Shown in pieces: positions 48,668 to 56,365 of a DNA stretch of 64,000 nt (its first letter is position 1; every line of letters begins with the position of its first letter). Where the stretch lies: positions 124,001 to 188,000 of the forward strand of contig NZ_VXCA01000017.1 of assembly GCF_011369485.1 (NCBI RefSeq), given 5' to 3'. Below the pieces are notes generated by a model that was not told where the DNA came from, did no database searches, and was given only the letters and a program-made list of their open reading frames with translations. The DNA is from Pseudomonas atagonensis (GTDB lineage: Bacteria; Pseudomonadota; Gammaproteobacteria; Pseudomonadales; Pseudomonadaceae). Made by a program: the position numbers and the translations under genes.

Positions 48668-50905
48668 TCAATCCAGGCGCGGCACGGTGAAACGGAACTC
48701 ACTGCCCTGCCCTGGCTCGCTCATCGCGACGATCCGCCCGCCGTGGGCTTCGACGATGCCTTGAGTGATGTACAAACCGAGGCCGGTGCCGGTCGGATTG
48801 CCCTCTTTCACGGTCCAGTAACGGTCGAACACGTGCGGCAAATGTTCCTTGGGAATGCCTTCGCCGCTGTCGCGCACGATAAAGACGATTTCGCCGTCGA
48901 CGGACTTGGCGTGTACGTCCACCGTGCCCAGACGTGGGGTGAACTTGATCGCGTTGCCGACCAGGTTCGACAACACCTGGAACAGCCGCTCCGGGTCGGC
49001 ATGAATGCGCAGGTCCGGATCGGCCTCGAAGGAAATGCTGATGTCTTTGTCCAGCGCCAGCGGCGCGAGCAGCGACTGCGCTTCCTCGAACATCTGGCTG
49101 ACTTCGAGTTTCTGCGGCGTGATGGTGTAGCGTCCGGCGTCGATTTTCGACGTGTCGAGCAAGTCTTCGAGCAGCGTGTTCATGCGCCCGGCCGCCTGCT
49201 GCATGGTGTCGATAGCCGTGGAAATGCGTCGAGAGGTGTGCGGCCCATCAGAGCTGAAAGCCTTTTGCATCATGCCGCAAAGCATCGAAATCACTGTCAT
49301 CGGGTTACGCAGGTCATGGGACACCACCGCCACCAGTTCATCGCGGGCGCGCACCGCTTCCTGCTCGCGGCGCACTTGCCGGGCAAGGTCGTTCTCGAGT
49401 GCCGAGCGGCGCAGATCGTTGGCCGCAAACAGATCACCGTGACTCCATTTGGTGGAGATCCCGGCCATTTCGACTTTCCAGATTTCGAACGAAGTACGCG
49501 GGCGCAAACGCAGGCCGGCGTCGGAGTTTTCCAGATCCAGCGGCTTGCGCGGGTCGCCGCTCCAGTTGATGTTCTCTTTGACTTCCGGGCGGAACCACAG
49601 CACGCCGTTGTCCACCGGTTTAGGCAGGCTCATGGCAAGCACACCGCTGGCGACCTGCTGATAATTCGCCGCTGGCGGGTAGACACTGGCCAGGTGATGA
49701 CTGGCAAACACCGGTTCACCGTTCTCCTGCAGCCATTTGTGCAACGCGCGGATGTCGTCCGGCTCGGGGCAATTGCCGTAGCGGTGCAGCTGCTTGTCTT
49801 CGATGATCGCGATACCGCCGGCATTGGCCAGCGCCATCAGCACTTCGGGCTGCGCGGACAAACCATCGAAGACGTTTTGCGGCGAATCGATCATCGCCTG
49901 ATTGAGCAACGCCAGCGCCTCGACCTTTTCCTCACGCTGACGGCTGACTTCCAGGGCTTCCATCGCGCTGATCTGCAGCGACAGCACCTGGCCGATGGTC
50001 TGGCACGCGGTGCGCAGTTCATGCGGAACGTGCAGCGGCTGGCGGTTGCCGCAACTGATCAGGCCCCAGAGTTTGTCGCCCTTGAGCAGGGAAATGCTCA
50101 TCGACGACAGCACGCCCATGTTCTTCATGTATTGGCAATGAATCGGCGACACGCTGCGCAGCGTGGCGAAGCTCAGGTCCAGCGGGGTCTGGGTGTCCGG
50201 GCGCAACTTGGGCACCAGCGGCACCGGTTGATAGTCGGCATTGGGGATGATCCGCAGCCAGTTGGTGCGGTACAACTCGCGGGCCTGCTCGGGGATGTCG
50301 GACGCCGGGAAAAACAGACCGTTGAACACTTCCATCGACGGATCGGACGCTTCGGCGATGACCTGACCGTGGCCCTCTTCTTCGAAGCGATAGATCAGCA
50401 CCCGGTCGTAACCGGTCATGGCCTGAATCTCGTTGACGCTGATGTCGTACAACGCCTGTAGATTTTTGGCCGCCTGCAAGCGCTGGAGCATGCGCCCGAG
50501 GTGGGTTTCGCGCCCGGCGACATTGCGTGGCTGGAAGTTTTCGACGTGTATTTCCAGCTCCAGAATCAGAACATCCTGATGCCGGTGCAGCAGGCCTTCG
50601 AACGCCGTGCCGTTGAGGCGAAAGTGCAACGGTGCAGCGTCGGACAACGCCGCTTGCTGCAACGCTTCGCGCACCTGGGCGGCGTAAGCGTCACCGATCA
50701 GGCTCGCCAGCGGCTGGCCGATCAGCCCGGCGGGCGGACGCGCCAACAACGCTTCGACGTTGGCGCTGATCTGAATGATGTCGAGTGCCGGTTCGCTCAG
50801 GGTCAGCAGCAAACCGTGCGGCTGGATCGCACCGGGAAAACGAATCGGTTCGTCGGCGCAGTTGGCCAGCAGTTCTTCAAAGGCTTCTTTGTCTTGCGGG
50901 GTCAT
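48668..50905 (-). CDS. bphP: Bacteriophytochrome histidine kinase
   Basis: 745 residues in the order PAS (about 10-110), GAF (about 140-310), PHY (about 320-490), HisKA and HATPase. The biliverdin-attaching cysteine is C16 in LANCADEPIRFPGAIQPHG. The GAF pocket has PASDIP (200-205) and H256 (PIHCQYM); the PHY tongue has PRTSF (469-473); H530 (VVSHDLRNP) is the phosphorylated histidine. It senses red/far-red light. It overlaps the haem oxygenase gene by 4 bases. No response regulator is encoded beside it. Confidence 0.97.
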   Translation of the reverse strand: MTPQDKEAFEELLANCADEPIRFPGAIQPHGLLLTLSEPALDIIQISANVEALLARPPAGLIGQPLASLIGDAYAAQVREALQQAALSDAAPLHFRLNGTAFEGLLHRHQDVLILELEIHVENFQPRNVAGRETHLGRMLQRLQAAKNLQALYDISVNEIQAMTGYDRVLIYRFEEEGHGQVIAEASDPSMEVFNGLFFPASDIPEQARELYRTNWLRIIPNADYQPVPLVPKLRPDTQTPLDLSFATLRSVSPIHCQYMKNMGVLSSMSISLLKGDKLWGLISCGNRQPLHVPHELRTACQTIGQVLSLQISAMEALEVSRQREEKVEALALLNQAMIDSPQNVFDGLSAQPEVLMALANAGGIAIIEDKQLHRYGNCPEPDDIRALHKWLQENGEPVFASHHLASVYPPAANYQQVASGVLAMSLPKPVDNGVLWFRPEVKENINWSGDPRKPLDLENSDAGLRLRPRTSFEIWKVEMAGISTKWSHGDLFAANDLRRSALENDLARQVRREQEAVRARDELVAVVSHDLRNPMTVISMLCGMMQKAFSSDGPHTSRRISTAIDTMQQAAGRMNTLLEDLLDTSKIDAGRYTITPQKLEVSQMFEEAQSLLAPLALDKDISISFEADPDLRIHADPERLFQVLSNLVGNAIKFTPRLGTVDVHAKSVDGEIVFIVRDSGEGIPKEHLPHVFDRYWTVKEGNPTGTGLGLYITQGIVEAHGGRIVAMSEPGQGSEFRFTVPRLD

Positions 50906-51516
50906 ACCAGTACCTCCTGGCTTTCGAGCCAGCGCTCGAAACAGCTGAATGTGGTGTGTGCCGCCGTCACAACGGCATTGCGCTCGTCCGCATCCATGGG
51001 TCGACTGCCAAGGTATTCGATGAAATCACGCCAGCGACGTCCGGTCGCTGCGCCATAAATGTCGAGAAACGCCGCGCCGTTCCTGGCTTCCAGACCTAAG
51101 CGCGCAGAGATTTCCCGGCGCAGAATCTGCCCGCCAAGCGTGGCGCCTTCAAGCACGTACAACACGCCGAGGCAGGCAGCGCTGGAATCAATGACCGGTA
51201 ACTGACCGCAGATCGGCAAATTATCCAAGGCCGGGGGCGAGACACCCAGCGCCTGCAGGTCGCCGCGCAGGGTCGCGGTCTTGAGCCGTGGGCTCAGGTC
51301 GAAGTCAGCGGGAATGGCCTGGCTTTGCTGCAAGGCATTTTCCAGCGGCTGATAGAAACCGTAATAGGCCTGCATCAAGCGCTCGAAGGCTTTCAGATCG
51401 AGGGAATCGGAAAAAAAAGGAAGGCGTTTTTCCAGTGCGATGTGCAGTTCGGCAGTGCCGGCCCGCAGATCTTGCAGCACCGGTGGCACATAAACTTCAC
51501 GGGCCTTTGCTTGCAT
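50902..51516 (-). CDS. bphO: Haem oxygenase of the bacteriophytochrome operon
   Basis: 204 residues; opens haem to biliverdin, the chromophore needed by BphP. The N-terminal haem-ligand histidine is H25 in TAELHIALEKRL. I start at the ATG 51516 (MQAKAREV). Its end overlaps the bphP start by 4 bases (ATGA), so photoreceptor and chromophore enzyme are made together. Confidence 0.94.
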   Translation of the reverse strand: MQAKAREVYVPPVLQDLRAGTAELHIALEKRLPFFSDSLDLKAFERLMQAYYGFYQPLENALQQSQAIPADFDLSPRLKTATLRGDLQALGVSPPALDNLPICGQLPVIDSSAACLGVLYVLEGATLGGQILRREISARLGLEARNGAAFLDIYGAATGRRWRDFIEYLGSRPMDADERNAVVTAAHTTFSCFERWLESQEVLV

Positions 51517-51791
51517 GTATGTCGCTCTTGGTGGGGCCGCCTGGGGCCATACGGGGTTAGCGAAGCGTCGGGGAAATCTTACACGGCAAATACCGGTTTT
51601 GACCGCGCGGATAAGTTTTTCTGCCGCCACCATCACCCTTTGAGTGGTTCTGAGTGCCTGTTCCTTGAAAAAGTTCGAGTGGATTGACCAGCGCCACCGA
51701 CGCTGTACTGCGACGGCGTCGCCTGACTGTATGGGTATTACGGCGCGAACCTTGTGATAAAAACAGCGCTCTGGTTTCAGGAGCCTTCGTC

Positions 51792-52412
51792 ATGGATCTC
51801 GCTACGCTCTCGCTGTTTCTGCCGGCCTGTTTCGCCCTGAACATGGCCCCCGGCCCGAACAATCTGTTGTCGGTCAGCAACGCCACCCGCTACGGCTACC
51901 GCCGCGCCTGCACGGCCGGGATCGGGCGGATTCTGGCATTCGCCGGGATGATCGCCCTCGCCGGCGCCGGCCTGTCGGTGGTGCTGCAAACGTCGGAATG
52001 GCTGTTCCATGCGATCAAGATCATTGGCGCGGCGTATCTTTTGTACCTGGCCTGGCAATTGTGGCGCGCCAATCCTGAAGCCGAGCAGTCGGTGAACGCT
52101 GCCGAGTTCGGGTTCTTCGCGTTGGCGCGACAGGAGTTTCTGGTGGCGGCAGGCAACCCGAAAGCCATCTTGCTGTTCACCGCCTTCCTGCCACAGTTCG
52201 TCGACCCGAGCCGCGCCATCACCCCGCAGTTCATGCTGCTGGGCGTGCTGTTCCTGTCGCTGGAATGGATCGCCATCGGCACCTATGCGTGGATGGGCCT
52301 GAACCTGCGCCGCTGGTTCGCCGAACCGCGCGGCAAACGGATCTTCAATAGTTGCTGCGCGGGTTTATTGTCGGCGGCGGCTTCGGTGTTGCTGATGGCC
52401 AAACGGGCCTAA
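51792..52412 (+). CDS. LysE/RhtB family exporter
   Basis: 206 residues, about six membrane segments, with the family motif NMAPGPNNLLSVSNATRYGYR and GNPKAILLFTAFLPQF. Probable amino-acid or homoserine-like substrate exporter. GGAG lies about 10 bases before the ATG at 51792. Its stop overlaps that of the convergent VOC gene by 4 bases. Confidence 0.93.
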   Translation: MDLATLSLFLPACFALNMAPGPNNLLSVSNATRYGYRRACTAGIGRILAFAGMIALAGAGLSVVLQTSEWLFHAIKIIGAAYLLYLAWQLWRANPEAEQSVNAAEFGFFALARQEFLVAAGNPKAILLFTAFLPQFVDPSRAITPQFMLLGVLFLSLEWIAIGTYAWMGLNLRRWFAEPRGKRIFNSCCAGLLSAAASVLLMAKRA

Positions 52413-52822
52413 GCTTCGGACGGGCCTTTGAGCTCGACCTGATTGCCGTCCGGGTCGAAGCAATACAGCGACAGGCCGTTGCCCTCGGCGCCGAAGCGAG
52501 TCGCAGCCTTATCGACACTCAGACCACAGGATTGCAGGTGACTGATCAACGCCGCTTCATCGAACGGCTCGATGCGCAGGCAGAAGTGATCGACATTGCG
52601 CCGTTCACTGCCGGCAGCGGCGCCGCCCTTGCGGCCGATTTCGCCGTCGAGGTCGACCAGGTCGATCATCGACGTGCCGGCGCGCAGGTGTACCAGACCG
52701 AACTTTTCGTTGCGCTTGACCACTTCGGCACCGACGACCCGGTCGTAGAAATCAATGCTGCGTTGCAGGTCGGCGACGCGCAGCACGATGTGGTCGATGT
52801 GTTGAATCGTGAACGGTGGCAT
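52409..52822 (-). CDS. VOC (glyoxalase/dioxygenase fold) family protein
   Basis: 137 residues with two halves of the fold: QHIDHIVLRVADLQRSIDFYDRVVG near the N-terminus and HFCLRIEPFDEAAL plus LSLYCFDPDGNQVEL at the end. Metal ligands are the H, H and E of these strands. The substrate is unknown. It is divergent from ada. Confidence 0.88.
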   Translation of the reverse strand: MPPFTIQHIDHIVLRVADLQRSIDFYDRVVGAEVVKRNEKFGLVHLRAGTSMIDLVDLDGEIGRKGGAAAGSERRNVDHFCLRIEPFDEAALISHLQSCGLSVDKAATRFGAEGNGLSLYCFDPDGNQVELKGPSEA

Positions 52823-52931
52823 ACAGGCAATTCCCGAGTTGTAGCGACCCGATCACTGTAGTGCAGCGGCCCGAAAATTCACTGTCGATTTTTCGGTGGA
52901 GCCATCGAATAACTGGTTTTATCCTCGGCCC

Positions 52932-54014
52932 ATGAACATACAGACCGCTGTCCTGCCCCCTCACGCCGAAATGGTTCGCGCCATGCTCGCAAGCGACACT
53001 GTCTATGAAGGCGTGTTCTTCACGGCCGTGAAAACCACCGGGATCTTTTGCCGCCCCACCTGTACGGCGCGCAAGCCGAAACCGGAGAATGTCGAGTTCT
53101 TCGCCCACGCTGACGACTGCCTGTCCGCCGGTTATCGCGCCTGCTTGCGCTGCAAACCGCTGGACGCCGCGGCTATCGCCCCGGACTGGGTGCAGCGGCT
53201 GTTGAAAGCCGTCGACGCCGATCCTGAGCTGCGCTGGAGCGATGCGCAATTGCTCGCCGAGGGCATCGAGCCGTTGAAGCTGCGGCGCTGGTTCAAGCAG
53301 CATTTCGGCATGACCTTCCATGCGTGGCTGCGCACCCGCCGGCTCGGCATGGCGCTGGGCGGGATCAAGCAAGGCACGTCCATCGACCACGCCGCGTTCG
53401 ACTCGGGTTACGAATCGCTCAGCGGTTTTCGCGACGCTTTCCAGAAGTCATTCCACATCACGCCCGGCCGCGCCGCCCACAGTGAACCGCTGCTGTTCGC
53501 CCGCCTGACCACACCACTCGGGCCGATGATCGCCATGGCCGAGCGCCGCGGGCTGGTGCTGCTGGAGTTTCTCGACCGTCCGGCGCTGACCCGGGAAGTC
53601 GAGGAACTGCAAAACCGCTACGGCTACGTGGTCGCACCGGGGCACAACGCGCATTTGCAACAGATCGAAAAAGAGCTGGCGCTGTACTTCGCCGGCAAGC
53701 TGAGCGAATTCAGCGTGCCGCTGCACCTGCCCGGCAGCGAGTTTGCCCGACAGGTCTGGAGCGAGTTGCGGCAAATCCCCTACGGCCACACCAGCACCTA
53801 CGGCAGCATCGCCGCACGGCTGGGCAAACCCGGCGCCAGTCGCGCGGTGGGGCTGGCCAACGGACACAATCGGCTGTCGATCGTGGTGCCGTGCCATCGG
53901 GTGATCGGTGCGGACGGCTCATTGACCGGCTATGGTGGTGGGCAACCGCGCAAGGCGTTTCTGCTCAGGCTGGAAAACGCCGCCGTGCAGCTCACGCAAC
54001 CACTGGCTTTCTGA
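52932..54014 (+). CDS. ada: Ada: O6-methylguanine-DNA methyltransferase and transcriptional activator
   Basis: 360 residues. The N-terminal methyl-phosphotriester domain has the zinc cysteines C40, C44, C71 and C74 (IFCRPTC, ACLRC); C40 takes the methyl group. A degenerate AraC-type helix-turn-helix follows (about 95-190), then the alkyltransferase domain with the acceptor motif VPCHRVIG. It repairs O6-methylguanine and switches on the alkylation response. I use the ATG 52932. A PEP-mutase-like gene and alkA follow in the same direction. Confidence 0.95.
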   Translation: MNIQTAVLPPHAEMVRAMLASDTVYEGVFFTAVKTTGIFCRPTCTARKPKPENVEFFAHADDCLSAGYRACLRCKPLDAAAIAPDWVQRLLKAVDADPELRWSDAQLLAEGIEPLKLRRWFKQHFGMTFHAWLRTRRLGMALGGIKQGTSIDHAAFDSGYESLSGFRDAFQKSFHITPGRAAHSEPLLFARLTTPLGPMIAMAERRGLVLLEFLDRPALTREVEELQNRYGYVVAPGHNAHLQQIEKELALYFAGKLSEFSVPLHLPGSEFARQVWSELRQIPYGHTSTYGSIAARLGKPGASRAVGLANGHNRLSIVVPCHRVIGADGSLTGYGGGQPRKAFLLRLENAAVQLTQPLAF

Positions 54015-54037
54015 ACAACCGACAAGAAGGGATCTCG

Positions 54038-54835
54038 ATGAACGCGCTCGACACTCAGTTTCACCAGTTGCACCACGATGGCCTGCTGATCCTGACCAAT
54101 GTCGCCGACGCCACCGGCGCGCGGCTGGTCGAGCAGTTGGGTGGCAAAGCGGTCGCCACCAGCAGCGCCGCTGTCGCCTGGGCCCACGGTTATCCGGACG
54201 GCAACACCCTGCCGCTGGAGCGTTTGATCAGCACCGTGGAGTCGATTGCCCGGGTCATCCAGGTGCCGTTGAGCGTGGACATCGAAGCCGGTTATTCCGA
54301 TGACCTCGACCGGGTTGCCGAAGTGATAAAGGCGGTTGTCGCGGCAGGTGCGGTCGGGATCAACATCGAAGACGGCAGCGGTACGCCGGAATTGCTGGCG
54401 CGCAAAATCGAAGTCGCGCGGCAAGTGGCTGAAAAGCGCAATGTGAAGCTGTTCATCAACGCCCGCACCGACGTTTACCTCAAAGGGCTGGTTCCGGCCG
54501 AGGATCGCGTCGCCGAAACACTGCGTCGTGCCGCGCTGTATCAGGCGGCCGGGGCCGATGGATTGTTCGCTGCCGGGGTGACGTCGGCCTACGAAATCGA
54601 AGCGATCTACAAGGGGACGACTTTGCCGGTCAACGTCCTGGGCTTCGCCTGCCTGCCCTCCCCCGAAGAGTTGATAGCTCTCGGCGTGCGCCGCTTGAGC
54701 GCCGGTTCCGGGATCGCCGAATTCATGTACGGCGCCATGGGTTCGCTGGTGAAAAGCTTTCTCGCCAGCGGCAAGCTCGATACCCATGACCTCAAGGCTT
54801 TCACCTATGGCGAAGTCAACGGTCTGTTGAAGTAA
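54038..54835 (+). CDS. Isocitrate lyase / PEP mutase family protein
   Basis: 265 residues, an (alpha/beta)8 barrel of the PEP mutase superfamily. Key strands are PLSVDIEAGYSDD, GVNIEDGS-like GINIEDGSGTPE and FINARTDVYL. The isocitrate-lyase KKCGH catalytic motif is absent, so it is not a glyoxylate-shunt enzyme; a C-C or P-C bond enzyme is possible. AGAAGG precedes the ATG 54038. It lies 23 bases after ada and 3 bases before alkA, inside what looks like one operon. Confidence 0.88.
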   Translation: MNALDTQFHQLHHDGLLILTNVADATGARLVEQLGGKAVATSSAAVAWAHGYPDGNTLPLERLISTVESIARVIQVPLSVDIEAGYSDDLDRVAEVIKAVVAAGAVGINIEDGSGTPELLARKIEVARQVAEKRNVKLFINARTDVYLKGLVPAEDRVAETLRRAALYQAAGADGLFAAGVTSAYEIEAIYKGTTLPVNVLGFACLPSPEELIALGVRRLSAGSGIAEFMYGAMGSLVKSFLASGKLDTHDLKAFTYGEVNGLLK

Positions 54836-54838
54836 GCC

Positions 54839-55456
54839 ATGCCTGATCCCTATCAACCGGCCAGTGAATTTCTGGCCAGCCTCGACGCCGACTGGCAGCG
54901 CCACATTGCTGCTGTCGGCCCTTGCCTGCATCAACCACATCCGGCGCGCGATCCCTATGAATCGCTGGTGCGGGCGATTGCCTATCAGCAACTGCACGCC
55001 AGGGCTGGGGATGCAATTGTCGGGCGGTTGGTGGGGTTGTTTCCCGGGCAGACGTTTCCGCATCCGGAGCAGATTCTGGCGACGGGGTTCGATCAGATGC
55101 GCAGTTGCGGCTTTTCGGCGGGCAAGATTGCGACGATTCAGGGCATTGCCCAGGCAACGCTGGACGGCATCGTGCCGGACTACGCCACGGCGCTGGCGAT
55201 GGACGATGAAGCGCTGATCGAGCGCTTGACCAGCCTGCGCGGGGTCGGTCGCTGGACGGTCGAAATGCTGCTGATTTATAGCCTGGAGCGCATGGACATC
55301 TTGCCGGCGGATGACTTTGGCGTGCGCGAGGGGTATCGGCGGTTGAAGGGGCTGGAGGTGCAGCCTGCGCGCAAGCAAATGATCGAGACTGGCCTGGCGT
55401 GGCGGCCTTATCGGACGGTGGCGGCGTGGTATCTGTGGCGGGTGGCCAAGCCTTAG
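54839..55456 (+). CDS. alkA: DNA-3-methyladenine glycosylase II (AlkA-like, HhH-GPD)
   Basis: 205 residues; removes alkylated bases such as 3-methyladenine. The helix-hairpin-helix is LRGVGRWTVEMLLIYSL and the catalytic aspartate is D159 in ILPADDFGVREG. The protein is shorter than E. coli AlkA (282 residues) because the N-terminal domain is missing, as in many other bacterial enzymes. It follows the PEP-mutase-like gene after 3 bases and completes the alkylation-repair operon. Confidence 0.93.
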   Translation: MPDPYQPASEFLASLDADWQRHIAAVGPCLHQPHPARDPYESLVRAIAYQQLHARAGDAIVGRLVGLFPGQTFPHPEQILATGFDQMRSCGFSAGKIATIQGIAQATLDGIVPDYATALAMDDEALIERLTSLRGVGRWTVEMLLIYSLERMDILPADDFGVREGYRRLKGLEVQPARKQMIETGLAWRPYRTVAAWYLWRVAKP

Positions 55457-55470
55457 TCCGCGTTTTCGTT

Positions 55471-55536
55471 CTTCGCGAGCAAGCCCGCTCCCACACTTGA
55501 AATGCGTGCCCAAGGTGGGAGCGAGCTTGCTTGCGA
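55471..55536. repeat. REP pair after alkA
   Basis: CTTCGCGAGCAAGCCCGCTC and, inverted, GGTGGGAGCGAGCTTGCTTG. It lies just after the alkA stop, in a terminator position. Confidence 0.9.
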
Positions 55537-55603
55537 TGGCTCCTGCGCATTCACCTCCACTCATCTAGGCTGAACCGCACCGACAAAAACACCGGAGGCC
55601 ACC

Positions 55604-56092
55604 ATGCACCTCGAAGGTTCCTGCCACTGCGGCGCAGTCACGTTCAGCCTGACCAGCGCCCAGCCCTACCCTTATCAACGCTGCTACTGCTCGATCTGCC
55701 GCAAGACCCAGGGCGGTGGCGGCTTTGCGATCAACCTTGCCGGCGACGCCACCACCCTCAAGGTGCAGGGCCGCAAGCACATCTCGATCTACCACGCAAA
55801 AATCAAAAGCGATGGCGAACAACGCGCCCACCGCAGCACCGCCGAACGGCACTTCTGCTCGTTGTGCGGCAGCGCTTTGTGGTTGTTCAGCCCGGAATGG
55901 CCGGAGCTGATTCACCCCTTCGCTTCAGCCATCGATACGCCATTGCCCGTGCCGCCGGAACATACGCACCTTATGCTCGGCTCGAAAGCGCCGTGGGTTG
56001 AAGTCGAGGCCGAGCCCAAAGACAAACAATTCGACGTCTACCCCGAAGAATCCATCGCGCAATGGCACGACCGCCTCGGACTGACCTGCTAA
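55604..56092 (+). CDS. GFA family protein
   Basis: 162 residues, second GFA-fold protein of the window. Zinc ligands are in GSCHCGAV, CYCSICRKTQGGG and HFCSLCGSALW. The longer C-terminal part (about 110-162) is not found in the 36 kb paralogue. The function is not established. Confidence 0.9.
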   Translation: MHLEGSCHCGAVTFSLTSAQPYPYQRCYCSICRKTQGGGGFAINLAGDATTLKVQGRKHISIYHAKIKSDGEQRAHRSTAERHFCSLCGSALWLFSPEWPELIHPFASAIDTPLPVPPEHTHLMLGSKAPWVEVEAEPKDKQFDVYPEESIAQWHDRLGLTC

Positions 56093-56119
56093 CCCAAAAA
56101 GCCATGCCTGCCACATTCC

Positions 56120-56253
56120 CTGTGGCGAGGGGATTCATCCCCGTTCGGCTGCGCAGCAGTCGTAAAACCTGAGTACGCGGTCCTACAGAAGTACCGAGGG
56201 TGCAGGTTTGGTGGTGCTGCGCACCACATCGGGGATAAATCCCCTCGCCACAG
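56120..56253. repeat. Long palindromic repeat, GTGGCGAGGGGATTTATCCCC family (copy 3)
   Basis: Left end CTGTGGCGAGGGGATTCATC, right end GATAAATCCCCTCGCCACAG. It lies between the GFA gene and the second receptor's promoter element. Confidence 0.85.
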
Positions 56254-56286
56254 GACACGCACCACCCATCGTTTTTGATCCACGCA

Positions 56287-56318
56287 GTTCCCCTTTTCGC
56301 GTTTCGTTCGGTTAACCC
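56287..56318 (+). promoter_or_regulatory. Shared promoter-like element upstream of the second TonB receptor
   Basis: GTTCCC, 14 bases, TTCGGTTAACCC, identical in both blocks and spacing to the element at 40316-40347. It ends 47 bases before the ATG. Outside these blocks the two leaders are not alike, which argues that the blocks are selected. Confidence 0.65.
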
Positions 56319-56365
56319 CTCAGAAGCACTTCAACTACCGATCGATTCGATGCAAAGGGATCTCC

